This document shows positions 7,492-17,187 of a stretch of DNA of 18,410 bases, one piece after another. The position numbers and the translations under genes are program-made. The stretch comes from an uncultured Oscillospiraceae bacterium (GTDB taxonomy: Bacteria; Bacillota; Clostridia; Oscillospirales; Oscillospiraceae): NCBI GenBank assembly GCA_900752285.1, contig CAADUW010000044.1:1-18410 (forward strand). The letters are read 5' to 3'. Below the pieces are notes generated by a model. That model saw nothing but the letters and a program-made list of their open reading frames with translations. It was not told where the DNA came from and ran no database searches. The first letter of the stretch is position 1; each line of letters opens with the position of its first letter.

Positions 7492-8952
7492 ATGAAGCTG
7501 AAAGAATTACTGCGGGACGTTCCGGTTCTGGCGCTTTGCGCCGACCCGGAAACGGAGATCGGGGAAGTGTGCTGCGATTCCCGGAAGGTAAGCGAAGGAA
7601 GCCTGTTTGTGGCGGTGTCCGGATTTTCTTCCGACGGCAACCGGTTCATTCCCATGGCAATGGAAAAGGGAGCGGCGGCGGTCGTGACCGCCCGGAGACC
7701 GGAAACCGGTGTGCCCTATGTGCTGGTGGAGTCGGACCGGCTGGCGCTTGCGCTGATCTCCGCCAATTTCTTCGGACGGCCTGCGGAAAAAATGCGGATC
7801 ATCGGCGTGACGGGAACTAACGGAAAAACCTCCGTTACACTCCTTCTGAAGCAGGTGCTGGAAACGGTTTCTGGCGCAAAGGTGGGACTGGTAGGCACCG
7901 TGGGCAACATGATCGGCGGTGAGACGCTTCCCACCGAACGGACAACGCCGGAAAGCTGCGAGCTGCAGGCTCTGTTTGCCCGGATGTGGGACGCCGGCTG
8001 CACCGATGTGATCATGGAGGTGTCCAGCCACGCTCTTGCGCTGGAACGGGTGGGCGGTATTCATTTTGCTGCCGCTGCCTTTACGAACCTGACGGAGGAC
8101 CACCTGGACTTCCACCACACCATGGATGCCTACTGTGCGGCCAAGGCGGAACTGTTCCGCCGGTGCGACCGGGCGGTGGTCAACCGGGATGACAGCTACG
8201 CGGATCGGATCCTCGCGGCATGTACCTGCCCGGTCCTTACCACCTCCGCGGAGGGAAAGGGCGACCTTTCGGCGGAAAATGTGGAGCTTCATGCGGAGGG
8301 TATTTGCTTTACAGCCGTGACTGCCGCGGAAGCCGTACCGGTGCATCTGGGAATTCCGGGACGCTTCACGGTTTCCAATGCGCTGACGGTGCTGGGGCTT
8401 GGTATGGCACTGGGACTGCCCCTTTCCGACTGTGCCGATGCTCTCGGAAAGGCCCGGGGTGTCAAGGGCAGAGTAGAGGTGGTTCCCACGCCGGAAACGC
8501 CCTATTCCGTCCTCATTGATTATGCCCACACCCCGGACGGACTGGAAAAGGTACTGCTTTCCGTCAGAGATTTCTGCCGGGGACGGGTCATCGCGGTGTT
8601 TGGCTGCGGCGGTGACCGGGATCCCGTCAAGCGCCCCATCATGGGAGAAATCGGGGTGAAGAATTCGGACTTTGCCGTGATCACTTCGGATAATCCCCGA
8701 ACGGAAGCCCCCATGGCCATCATCGGGGACATCCTGAAAGGGGTAAAAAAGGAATACGGACCATATATTGTGATAGAAGATCGCCGGGCGGCGATCAGAT
8801 ATGCTATGGACATTGCGGAAAAAGATGATATAATTGTACTGGCTGGAAAGGGTCATGAGACCTACCAGGACATCGGCGGGCACAAGCACCATCTGGACGA
8901 ACGGGAGGAGGTTCGTGCCCACCTGGAGGAATTGAGGAAACGCAATGGGTAG
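7492..8952 (+). CDS. murE: UDP-MurNAc-L-Ala-D-Glu:meso-diaminopimelate ligase MurE
   Basis: MurE is a cytoplasmic ATP-dependent ligase that adds the third amino acid to the peptidoglycan stem peptide. The 486 residues contain the N-terminal substrate domain with the DSRKV motif, the ATP-binding GTNGKTS (108-114, Lys112), the central TTPE and EVSSHAL segments, and the C-terminal DYAHTPD and DNPR (400-403). DNPR is the signature of enzymes that accept meso-diaminopimelate, whereas L-lysine enzymes differ at the arginine. The stem peptide is therefore predicted to carry meso-DAP. ATG 7492 follows AGGAGG (7481-7486) by 5 bases. It lies 14 bases after the PBP gene and overlaps murF by 8 bases. Confidence 0.97.
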   Translation: MKLKELLRDVPVLALCADPETEIGEVCCDSRKVSEGSLFVAVSGFSSDGNRFIPMAMEKGAAAVVTARRPETGVPYVLVESDRLALALISANFFGRPAEKMRIIGVTGTNGKTSVTLLLKQVLETVSGAKVGLVGTVGNMIGGETLPTERTTPESCELQALFARMWDAGCTDVIMEVSSHALALERVGGIHFAAAAFTNLTEDHLDFHHTMDAYCAAKAELFRRCDRAVVNRDDSYADRILAACTCPVLTTSAEGKGDLSAENVELHAEGICFTAVTAAEAVPVHLGIPGRFTVSNALTVLGLGMALGLPLSDCADALGKARGVKGRVEVVPTPETPYSVLIDYAHTPDGLEKVLLSVRDFCRGRVIAVFGCGGDRDPVKRPIMGEIGVKNSDFAVITSDNPRTEAPMAIIGDILKGVKKEYGPYIVIEDRRAAIRYAMDIAEKDDIIVLAGKGHETYQDIGGHKHHLDEREEVRAHLEELRKRNG

Positions 8953-10312
8953 AATTACACTGCGGCAGGCAGCCCAATGGTGCGGCGGCTATGTGGAAGA
9001 AAAATATGCGGACGTAACCTTTCTGGGCGCCAGCAACGACACCCGGGAGATCAAGCCCGGTCAGCTGTTCGTGGCACTGCAGGGCGCCCGGGACGGCAAT
9101 GACTTTGTACTGAGCGCCATGGCTGCCGGTGCCGCGGCGGCCCTATGCACCCGGAGAATGGGGGACTGCCCCGCCATCTACGTATCCGATACCCGGATCG
9201 CGCTGGGTGAGATCGCCCGGGGCGAGCGGCAGAGGCTGGGCATGAAGGTTGTGGGTATTACCGGCTCCGTGGGCAAGAGCACCACCAAGGAAATGGCAGC
9301 CACGGTGCTGGAGGGCACCTGGCGGGTGTCCAAGACCCCGGTGAACCATAATAACGACATCGGCATGCCCATGGCAATTCTGGGCATGCCGGAGGATACC
9401 CAGGTGGCGGTGCTGGAAATGGGCATGAACCATTTCCGGGAAATGGCGTACCTGTCCTCTATCGCAAGACCCGATGTGGCGGTGATCGTGAACATCGGCA
9501 CCATGCACATTGAAAACCTGGGCACCATCGAGGGAATCCGGCAGGCGAAGATGGAGATCGTGGAGGGAATGAGTGCCGACGGCAGCCTGATTCTGAACGG
9601 AGACGATACCATGCTCCGGAATCTGACGGGCACCTTCCGGCAGAAGATCACTTACTTCGGTTCGGACCCGGACTGCGCCGTCCGGTGCATCGAACCCCAT
9701 CAGGAGGAAAACCGGCTGTGCTTCCGGGTGGAAAGCATGGGCGCCTCCTTCCCGGTGGAAATGAACCTTGAGGGAATGCACTATATTTCCGATGCCATGG
9801 CGGCAGTCAGCATCGGCCTGCAGCTGGGAGTTGCCCCGGAGAACATCCGGCAGCGGCTGGGTCAGTTCCACAATCTGGAGGGCAGACAGGAAATTCTGCA
9901 GGTGGCGGGATATACCGTTATCAAGGACTGCTATAATGCCGGCCCCGAATCCATGGCGGCGGCGCTGCAGGTCCTGTCCACCAAGCCAGGCAGGCGGATC
10001 GCCGTGCTGGGCGATATGCTGGAGCTGGGTTCCTGCGCACAGGCTGAGCACTACCGGATCGGCAGACTCTCCGTCAAGCGGACGGACATGGTTCTGGCTT
10101 ACGGCCCCAACGCGCCGAGAGTCCGCAGCGGCTGCCTGACGGGCGGCATGCCAGAAAACCGGTGCCGGGCATTTCAGGATAAAACCGAACTGACCTCCGC
10201 TCTTCTGCGGTTCGCGAAGCCGGGGGATACCATCCTCTTCAAGGGCAGCCACGGCATGCACATGGAAACCGTGCTGGAGGCGTTCCTTGCGGACAAAGCG
10301 GAAAAGAAATAA
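8945..10312 (+). CDS. murF: UDP-MurNAc-tripeptide:D-Ala-D-Ala ligase MurF
   Basis: MurF ligates the D-alanyl-D-alanine dipeptide to UDP-MurNAc-tripeptide in the cytoplasm, finishing the soluble precursor. The 455 residues show the Mur ligase order: an N-terminal domain with NDTREIKPGQLFVAL, the P-loop GSVGKST (107-113, Lys111), the VNHNND and LEMGMN segments, and the C-terminal DCYNAGPESM and LGDMLELG motifs typical of MurF. The P-loop has Val and Ser where many MurF proteins have Asn and Thr, but the Gly-Lys core is intact. ATG 8945 lies inside the murE end, with GAGGAA (8934-8939) upstream, so the pair is translationally coupled. No ddl gene for the D-Ala-D-Ala substrate is in the window. 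Confidence 0.96.
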   Translation: MGRITLRQAAQWCGGYVEEKYADVTFLGASNDTREIKPGQLFVALQGARDGNDFVLSAMAAGAAAALCTRRMGDCPAIYVSDTRIALGEIARGERQRLGMKVVGITGSVGKSTTKEMAATVLEGTWRVSKTPVNHNNDIGMPMAILGMPEDTQVAVLEMGMNHFREMAYLSSIARPDVAVIVNIGTMHIENLGTIEGIRQAKMEIVEGMSADGSLILNGDDTMLRNLTGTFRQKITYFGSDPDCAVRCIEPHQEENRLCFRVESMGASFPVEMNLEGMHYISDAMAAVSIGLQLGVAPENIRQRLGQFHNLEGRQEILQVAGYTVIKDCYNAGPESMAAALQVLSTKPGRRIAVLGDMLELGSCAQAEHYRIGRLSVKRTDMVLAYGPNAPRVRSGCLTGGMPENRCRAFQDKTELTSALLRFAKPGDTILFKGSHGMHMETVLEAFLADKAEKK

Positions 10313-10331
10313 AGCAGCGGAGGCAAAAGCA

Positions 10332-11315
10332 ATGATGACAAGGGTACTTCTTTCTGCAGTCGGCGCGTTTTTACTGGCGAGCCTGCTGAATAAACTGATG
10401 ATCCCGGTGCTGCGGGCGCTGAAGGCCGGACAGTCCATCCGGGAGGTTGGGCCGACCTGGCACAACAGCAAGTCCGGCACGCCCATTATGGGCGGCCTCA
10501 TGTTCATTGCGGCGGCGCTGGTATGCATGCTGGTGAACCTGCCTGCCATGACGGATACCACGGTGTTCTACGTGTTCCTCATGTCTGCCTGCTTTGGCTT
10601 CGTGGGTTTTCTGGACGACTTTGCAAAAGTGAAGCACCACAGAAATCTGGGGCTGACGTCTGTTCAGAAAATTCTGCTGCAAATGGCGTTCGCGGCTCTG
10701 TTTGTCTATCTCATGTACAGGAAGGGGAGCCTGACCAGCATGCTCTACATTCCCTTCCTGAATAAGATCATTCATATCCACCCCATTGCCTATGTGTTCT
10801 TCTCCATGTTTGTGGTGGTGGGGACGGTGAACTCCGTGAATCTGACGGACGGGATCGATGGACTCAGCGCCTCGGTTACCATCCCCGTTATGGCGTTCTT
10901 TGCCGCCGCGGCGCTGGCGGTGGACAAGTGGGAGCTTGCCATCCTGCCTGCTGCTCTGATCGGCGGCCTGGCAGCCTATCTGTGTTATAACTGGCATCCG
11001 GCGAAGCTGTTCATGGGGGATACCGGATCCCTGTTTCTGGGCGGCGCGGTGTGCTCCCTCGCCATTGCGCTGGATATGCCCCTTGTCCTGATTTTTGTGG
11101 GCTTTGTCTATATTGTGGAAACCCTGTCCGTGATCCTGCAGGTCAGCTACTTCAAACTGACGCACGGAAAGCGGCTGTTCAAGATGTCTCCCATTCACCA
11201 CCATTTTGAAATGTGCGGGTGGAAGGAAGAGAAAATCGTCCTGGTATTTGCCGCCGTCAGTGCGGTCATGTGCCTCGTGGGCTGGTTCAGCGTGCAGGGG
11301 CTGATCGGCCGCTAA
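10332..11315 (+). CDS. mraY: Phospho-N-acetylmuramoyl-pentapeptide-transferase MraY
   Basis: MraY is an integral membrane enzyme that transfers phospho-MurNAc-pentapeptide from UDP to undecaprenyl phosphate, making lipid I. The 327 residues are dominated by hydrophobic helices. They hold the family signatures GTPIMGG (about 48-54), GFLDDFAK with the paired Asp95/Asp96, NLTDGIDG (170-177), NWHPAKLFMGDTGS (about 217-230) and SPIHHHFE near the C-terminus. ATG 10332 follows CGGAGG (10318-10323) by 8 bases and starts at the first membrane helix. The frame is open back to an ATG at 10287 inside murF, but that adds a basic stretch with no ribosome site. Where many dcw clusters have murD next, ftsW follows after only 18 bases. 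Confidence 0.96.
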   Translation: MMTRVLLSAVGAFLLASLLNKLMIPVLRALKAGQSIREVGPTWHNSKSGTPIMGGLMFIAAALVCMLVNLPAMTDTTVFYVFLMSACFGFVGFLDDFAKVKHHRNLGLTSVQKILLQMAFAALFVYLMYRKGSLTSMLYIPFLNKIIHIHPIAYVFFSMFVVVGTVNSVNLTDGIDGLSASVTIPVMAFFAAAALAVDKWELAILPAALIGGLAAYLCYNWHPAKLFMGDTGSLFLGGAVCSLAIALDMPLVLIFVGFVYIVETLSVILQVSYFKLTHGKRLFKMSPIHHHFEMCGWKEEKIVLVFAAVSAVMCLVGWFSVQGLIGR

Positions 11316-11333
11316 AAACGGAAAGGAGCGCCT

Positions 11334-12488
11334 ATGGCAGCACAAATTTCTGTGCGTGCCAAAGAGAACCGCCGAATTTCGGCGTCACGGGTGGATATGC
11401 CCTTCCTCGGACTGGTGCTGCTGCTCCTGACGCTGGGGCTTGTCATGCTGTATTCGGCAAGCTACGCTCAGAGCGAATACGACACCGGCTATGAAATTTC
11501 AACCAGATACCTGCAGAAGCAGGCGGTCTGCGCCGTCATCGGACTTGCTGCCATGTTTCTCTTTTCCCGGCTCCCCGCAGCACTGTGGTACCGGCTTGCC
11601 TGGCCGCTGTACGGGCTCAGCATTGTCCTTCTGCTCAGCGTCCTTGCGGTGGGAGAGGAGGTCAACGGCGCCAAACGCTGGATCAATCTGGCCGGACTCC
11701 AGTTCCAGCCATCGGAAATTGCGAAATTTACCATGATCCTGCTCTTTGCCCGACTGACCCGGGAGTTTGGACAGTGCGCCGGGAAGTTCCGTTACGGCGT
11801 GCTGGGCTTCGGTGCGGCGCTGCTGGGAATTCTGGTGCCGCTGGCACTGGAAAAGCATTTAAGCGCCATTATGCTCATGGGCATGGTGGCGGTGGTGATG
11901 ATGTATGTTGCCGGAACCAATCCCAAATGGCTCCTTGCCGGGGCCGCGGGCGCAGTGGTATTTCTGGTTGTGTATGTCAGTCTGATGGGCTATGCCGGGG
12001 ATCGGATCACGGCGTGGCGGCATCCGGAGTTGGACCCCGGAGATACGGGCTATCAGATTTTGCAGTCGCTGTACGCCATCGGCTCCGGCGGACTGTTCGG
12101 GCTGGGCTTCGGGAAAAGCCGGCAGAAGTACCTGTACCTGCCCTTTCAGTATAACGACTATATTTTTGCCATCGTCTGCGAGGAGCTGGGACTCGTGGGA
12201 GCACTGGGAGTCATGGCACTGTATGCCGCTCTGATTCTCCGGGGTTACCGCATCGCACTGGCGGCACGGGATCGGTTTTCCACGGTCCTCGCTGCGGGGC
12301 TTACGACCCTGATCGCCGTCCAGACCGTTCTGAATCTTTGCGTCGTGACAAATCTTCTGCCCTCTACGGGCATTGCGCTTCCCTTTTTCTCCTACGGCGG
12401 TACGGCGCTGGCGGTGAATCTGGGACAAATGGGGATCATCCTTGGCATATCCCGACAGAAAACACAGAAACAGGAGGCAAATCCATGA
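11334..12488 (+). CDS. ftsW: SEDS glycosyltransferase FtsW/SpoVE
   Basis: This is a SEDS-family lipid II polymerase working with the class B PBP encoded upstream. The 384 residues form a polytopic membrane protein with about ten hydrophobic segments. It has the family motifs NGAKRWINLAGLQFQPSEIAKF (split about 109-130), the YNDYIFAIVCEELG segment (about 273-286), and the C-terminal NLLPSTGIALPFFSYGGTAL signature (about 338-357). The loop around LEKHLSAIM replaces the more common Pro-Asp/His motif with Lys-His. ATG 11334 follows AAAGGAG (11322-11327). Its stop overlaps the murG start (ATGA). FtsW, SpoVE and RodA share this fold; the dcw position before murG favours FtsW or SpoVE, which cannot be separated here. 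Confidence 0.92.
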   Translation: MAAQISVRAKENRRISASRVDMPFLGLVLLLLTLGLVMLYSASYAQSEYDTGYEISTRYLQKQAVCAVIGLAAMFLFSRLPAALWYRLAWPLYGLSIVLLLSVLAVGEEVNGAKRWINLAGLQFQPSEIAKFTMILLFARLTREFGQCAGKFRYGVLGFGAALLGILVPLALEKHLSAIMLMGMVAVVMMYVAGTNPKWLLAGAAGAVVFLVVYVSLMGYAGDRITAWRHPELDPGDTGYQILQSLYAIGSGGLFGLGFGKSRQKYLYLPFQYNDYIFAIVCEELGLVGALGVMALYAALILRGYRIALAARDRFSTVLAAGLTTLIAVQTVLNLCVVTNLLPSTGIALPFFSYGGTALAVNLGQMGIILGISRQKTQKQEANP

Positions 12489-13609
12489 ACCTGATTTTTA
12501 CCTGCGGCGGCACCGCCGGACATATTAATCCTGCCATTGCGGTGGCAAACTGCATGCGCCAGAGGCATCCCGACTGCCGGGTCCTGTTCATCGGTGCAAC
12601 GGGTCACATGGAGGAAAAGCTGGTGCCGCAGGCAGGGTTTGAGCTGAAATGCCTGCCAGGTTCCGGTCTGAGCCGGAAGAAGAGCCTTGCCGCGGTGAAG
12701 CAGAACCTTCATGCCGTCCGGTGCGTGCTGAACGCCGTATCGGAGTGCAAAAGGATCTTTCGGGAATTTCAGCCGGACTGCATCATCGGTACCGGCGGCT
12801 ATGCCAGCTTCCCGGCGCTTTACGCGGGGGCGCAGATGGGAATTCCCACCTGTGTTCATGAAAGCAACGCCGTCCCCGGCCTTACCACAAAGCTGGCGGC
12901 AAGGAAAGCCAGCCGGGTGCTGGTTGCCTTTGCGGAAAGCGTCCGCTATTACGGTAACCCCGACAAGGTGGAAGTGGTAGGCATGCCCGTTCGCCGGGAG
13001 TTTATTTATACTACCCGGGAGGAAGCCCGGAAGGAGCTTGGCATCGGGGAGGAGCCGCTGGTGGTTTCCGCCTTCGGCAGTCTGGGTGCCAGGGTCATGA
13101 ATGAAACCGTGGCGGAAATGTTCCGTCTGGAGCAGGCGGACGGCTTTCCCTTCCGGCATATTCATGCCACCGGCAGCTTCGGCTGGGAATGGATGCCCAG
13201 GCTGGTCCGGGAGAAGGGCGTGGATCCCGATACTGTGGATGCCATCGATATGCGGGAATACATTTACGACATGCCCACGGTCATGGATGCGGCGGATGTG
13301 ATCATCAGCCGGGCGGGGGCCTCTACCTGCAATGAGATCGCTGCAGCGGGAATCCCGGCGATTCTGATCCCCTCGCCCAACGTGACCAATCACCATCAGG
13401 AAAAGAACGCCAATCTCATGGCGGAGCGGGATGCGGCGGTGACCATTCCGGAACCGGACTGCACGCCCCAGCGGCTGTATGATGAGGTGCGCGCCCTCCT
13501 GCGGGAGCCTGAGCGCCGGGAGCGGATGACAAAAAATCTGCGGGAAATGGTTCGGCTGGACAGCACGGAGCGGATCGGCGATATTATTGAGAGCCTTATC
13601 CGAAAATGA
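12485..13609 (+). CDS. murG: UDP-GlcNAc--lipid I N-acetylglucosaminyltransferase MurG
   Basis: MurG adds N-acetylglucosamine to lipid I on the inner membrane face, forming lipid II, the substrate of FtsW. The 374 residues are a GT-B fold. The N-terminal lipid I-binding loop is GGTAGHINPA (8-17), followed by GTGGYASFPAL (about 101-111) and HESNAVPG (about 126-133). In the C-terminal half, SRAGASTCNEI (about 279-289) and the PSPNVTNHHQEKNA segment bind the nucleotide sugar. ATG 12485 overlaps the ftsW stop by ATGA and has AGGAGG (12471-12476) 8 bases upstream. A longer open frame from 12338 runs through ftsW and is not used. No murC or murB follows; the ftsQ gene starts 23 bases later. Confidence 0.97.
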   Translation: MNLIFTCGGTAGHINPAIAVANCMRQRHPDCRVLFIGATGHMEEKLVPQAGFELKCLPGSGLSRKKSLAAVKQNLHAVRCVLNAVSECKRIFREFQPDCIIGTGGYASFPALYAGAQMGIPTCVHESNAVPGLTTKLAARKASRVLVAFAESVRYYGNPDKVEVVGMPVRREFIYTTREEARKELGIGEEPLVVSAFGSLGARVMNETVAEMFRLEQADGFPFRHIHATGSFGWEWMPRLVREKGVDPDTVDAIDMREYIYDMPTVMDAADVIISRAGASTCNEIAAAGIPAILIPSPNVTNHHQEKNANLMAERDAAVTIPEPDCTPQRLYDEVRALLREPERRERMTKNLREMVRLDSTERIGDIIESLIRK

Positions 13610-13632
13610 GAAACCTTCCGGGAGGAAAACCA

Positions 13633-15060
13633 ATGGCAAACGAACAGACAAAAAAACCGGTGCGATCCCGGCAGGAAAGTCCCACCGGGGAGAAAAATCA
13701 TCCGGAAAAGCGACAGACGCAGCCCCGTACCGGAGCGCCCCGGCAGACGGAGCGGCAGGAGGCACGGCCCCGGACGGATCGGGAGAGGACAAACTCTTCT
13801 GCGGCCCGAAGGGCAGCAGCCCCCGCCAAACGCCCGGCAGTACCGGAAAAGCGGGGAGCGGCACCGGAAAAACGTCCGGCGGCTTCCGAAAAGCGCGCCG
13901 CGTCGCCCGAGAAGCGCCCGGCAGGTGCCGGAAAGCGCACTGCGCCGCCGGAAAAGCGTCCGGCCTCCGGAAGAGAACCGGGCCAAACCCGGCGTCCTGC
14001 CTCCGGGGAACGGGAAACACACTCCCGGACGGCCCGGAGGGATACGGGAGACGCGGGCTACCAGCCTTATAAGGCGGCCAACGACCGGAAGAAGCGGAAC
14101 CGTTCCAATTCCGTGCGCCGGTTCTTTTCCCGGGAAAACGGGGTCATCAAAAGCGTCACGGGGTATTTTGACCGGGTCCGGGAACGGGATGCCATGCGGA
14201 AAATGACCCGGAATTATCAGGTAAACAAAAATTCCGATGCCCCTGCCGTGATCTACACCCAGCCCCGAGCCTTCAGCCGGGACAAGCTGCTGGTGCAGCT
14301 GATGACGGTTCTGGCGGTTGTGGCGGCACTGATTCTGGGACTGTCGGTATTCTTCAAGGTCAAGGTCATCACTGTGTCCGGCGCTGAGGTCTACGGCGCG
14401 TGGACGGTGCGGGAGGCCTCCGGTATCGCGGAGGGGGACAACCTTCTGACCTTCAGCCGGGCAAAGGCTGCCGGGAAGATCACGGCCAAGCTTCCGTATG
14501 TAAAATCCGCCAGAATTGGTATAAAATTGCCGGATACGGTTAATATTGAAATTGTGGAGGAGGACGTGGTATATGCCATCCAATCCTCCGACGGCGTGTG
14601 GTGGCTGATGAACTCCTCCGGCAAGGTGGTGGAGCAGACCACCAACAGTGCCGCGAAAACCTATACCCAGGTGCTGGGCGTTACGCTGGAGCAGCCGGTT
14701 CCCGGAGAGATGGGCGTTGCCACGGAGGAAGTGTCCACCCAGACCGACGAAAGCGGCGAGACCGTTCAGCTGACGCTGACGGGGGCCCAGCAGCTGTCCG
14801 CGGCACTGGAGATATTGCAGGCGCTGGAGGACAACGATATTGTGGGACAGGCTGCCAGCGTAAATGTGACCCGTCTGAATGACATCATCCTCTGGTATGG
14901 CACCCAGTATCAGGTGAATCTGGGGGAGAACGTCAATATTCCCTACAAAATCGCCTGCATGAACGACGTGATTCTTCAGCTGAGCGATTACCAGACCGGT
15001 ATTCTGGACGTGAGCTTCACCAACTGGAAGGAGCAGGTGGGCTTTACACCCTTTGATTAA
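13633..15060 (+). CDS. ftsQ: FtsQ/DivIB cell division protein with repetitive basic tail
   Basis: This is a bitopic divisome protein expected to form the FtsQ-FtsL-DivIC regulatory complex. The 475 residues have a very long, highly charged, probably disordered cytoplasmic tail (1-about 215). Within it, seven consecutive heptapeptides of the EKRPAxP type lie at 65-113. One membrane helix (about 219-241) is followed by a POTRA domain (about 242-313: VKVITVSG through KLPDTVNIEIVEE) and a C-terminal beta domain ending in DVSFTNWKEQVGF. The tail is far longer than in Bacillus DivIB (263 residues in all). ATG 13633 has GGGAGG (13620-13625) 7 bases upstream. An ATG at 13606 overlaps the murG stop but lacks a ribosome site. 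No ftsA follows. Confidence 0.9.
   Translation: MANEQTKKPVRSRQESPTGEKNHPEKRQTQPRTGAPRQTERQEARPRTDRERTNSSAARRAAAPAKRPAVPEKRGAAPEKRPAASEKRAASPEKRPAGAGKRTAPPEKRPASGREPGQTRRPASGERETHSRTARRDTGDAGYQPYKAANDRKKRNRSNSVRRFFSRENGVIKSVTGYFDRVRERDAMRKMTRNYQVNKNSDAPAVIYTQPRAFSRDKLLVQLMTVLAVVAALILGLSVFFKVKVITVSGAEVYGAWTVREASGIAEGDNLLTFSRAKAAGKITAKLPYVKSARIGIKLPDTVNIEIVEEDVVYAIQSSDGVWWLMNSSGKVVEQTTNSAAKTYTQVLGVTLEQPVPGEMGVATEEVSTQTDESGETVQLTLTGAQQLSAALEILQALEDNDIVGQAASVNVTRLNDIILWYGTQYQVNLGENVNIPYKIACMNDVILQLSDYQTGILDVSFTNWKEQVGFTPFD
13825..13971 (+). repeat. Seven tandem 21-base units encoding KR-rich heptads
   Basis: The 147 bases divide exactly into seven 21-base units, each encoding a heptapeptide of the form (E/A/G)-K-R-(P/G/A/T)-A-x-x. 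The GAAAAGCG-like starts recur, but the third codon positions vary, so the array is old or under selection for the peptide. It lies in the cytoplasmic tail of the FtsQ/DivIB protein. Confidence 0.85.
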
Positions 15061-15114
15061 ACGGAAAGTTCCGTTTGATCCCGGAATATTTTGGCGAAAA
15101 AAGAAGATTTTCTA

Positions 15115-15143
15115 TTGACCAATTCCGGATTTCGGGATAGAAT
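15115..15143 (+). promoter_or_regulatory. Strong sigma-A promoter of ftsZ
   Basis: TTGACC (15115-15120) and TAGAAT (15138-15143) are spaced by exactly 17 bases, each one base from consensus. Transcription should begin near 15150, giving a leader of about 70 bases ending at AGGAGG (15207-15212). This lets ftsZ be expressed above the level of the upstream cluster. A small GC-rich dyad (about 15174-15185) lies in the leader. Confidence 0.85.
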
Positions 15144-15220
15144 AGGAAAGTACAAAGGAAATTGGATGCCTGCGGCGCTTCCGCCCGCGGCAGTGAAATG
15201 ATACATAGGAGGAAGAATTT

Positions 15221-16306
<1,086 letters not shown>

Positions 16307-16319
16307 GCATTGCATATTC

Positions 16320-16352
16320 GCATCCCGGCCCCTCGGGTCGGGATGCTTTTTT
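16320..16352 (+). terminator. Rho-independent terminator after ftsZ
   Basis: A 12-bp GC-rich stem (16320-16331 with 16335-16346, one G-U, 3-base loop) is followed immediately by six T (16347-16352). It lies 13 bases past the ftsZ stop and closes the division cluster. Confidence 0.95.
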
Positions 16353-16437
16353 AAAATGTGTTTTCCGGAATCTGCCCGGGCCGGAGAAGGCGAGGGATCT
16401 CCGGTCTGTGCAGGGACCGGGAAAGGAGAAATGACCC

Positions 16438-17187
16438 ATGGGGGCTTATGAAATGCTGGCCGGGTGCTATGACCGGCTTACGAGTGATGTGGATTACAGG
16501 GCCGTTGCCGGATTTTACCGAACGCTTCTGGACCGGGAGGGCGTTCACCCCCGGTCGGCGGTGGACCTTGCCTGCGGCACCGGCTCCATTTCCGCGATCC
16601 TTGCTGAGCAGGGACTTGCCGTCACCGGTGTGGATATGTCGGAGGAAATGCTCACACAGGCTGCTGCCAAGACCGCGGAGCTTCCCAATCCTCCGGTATT
16701 TGTCCGCCAGAAGCTGCAAAGACTGTCCCTTCCCCGGGGTGTGGATCTGGCAGTCTGTGCGCTGGACAGTTTGGACTACATTACGGCCCCCCGGGACTGT
16801 GCCGAGGCGATCCGCCGGGTCTACCGGGCCCTGAACCCCGGCGGCATGTTTATTTTTGATGTGAATACACCGGAAAAGCTTCGGGCAATGGATAATCAGA
16901 TTTTCCTCGATGAGGACGATGACGTATACTGCGTCTGGCGGGGGGAGTTTGACGAGCACAGCAATATCTGTTCCTACGGTATGGACCTGTTCTGCCGGGA
17001 GGGAGACAAATGGGTCCGCTCCTTCGAGGAGCACCGGGAGTATGCCTACAGCCGAGCGCAGCTGACGGCGTACCTGAAGCAGGCAGGCTTTTCCCGTATT
17101 CGTGTCTACGGTGACCGGACGCTGACCGAGCCGGGAAGCGGCGAACAGAGAATGTATTTTTCCGCAAGAAAGGGAATCAGAAAATGA
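16438..17187 (+). CDS. Class I SAM-dependent methyltransferase, YqeM-like
   Basis: This is a cytoplasmic Rossmann-fold methyltransferase of unknown substrate. The 249 residues have a short N-terminal cap with YDRLTSDVDY (11-20). Motif I is VDLACGTGS (42-50), with an acidic motif II in GVDMSEEML (about 62-70), motif IV CALDSLDYI (about 107-115), and the post-motif LNPGGMFIFDVNTP (about 132-145). The general layout resembles Bacillus YqeM, but that is recollection of the family and not a search result. ATG 16438 follows AAGGAG (16423-16428) by 9 bases. No promoter is obvious in the 85 bases after the ftsZ terminator, though a 7-bp dyad lies at 16381-16404. Its stop overlaps the Hsp33 start by ATGA, so the two genes are co-translated. 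Confidence 0.85.
   Translation: MGAYEMLAGCYDRLTSDVDYRAVAGFYRTLLDREGVHPRSAVDLACGTGSISAILAEQGLAVTGVDMSEEMLTQAAAKTAELPNPPVFVRQKLQRLSLPRGVDLAVCALDSLDYITAPRDCAEAIRRVYRALNPGGMFIFDVNTPEKLRAMDNQIFLDEDDDVYCVWRGEFDEHSNICSYGMDLFCREGDKWVRSFEEHREYAYSRAQLTAYLKQAGFSRIRVYGDRTLTEPGSGEQRMYFSARKGIRK

Noticed and set aside
13606..13632. ATG overlapping the murG stop as the ftsQ start
   Set aside because: No ribosome site precedes it, while GGGAGG lies correctly before ATG 13633.
12392..14020. Long minus-strand frame antisense to murG and ftsQ
   Set aside because: It is a shadow of murG and of the repetitive FtsQ tail; no ribosome site or family.
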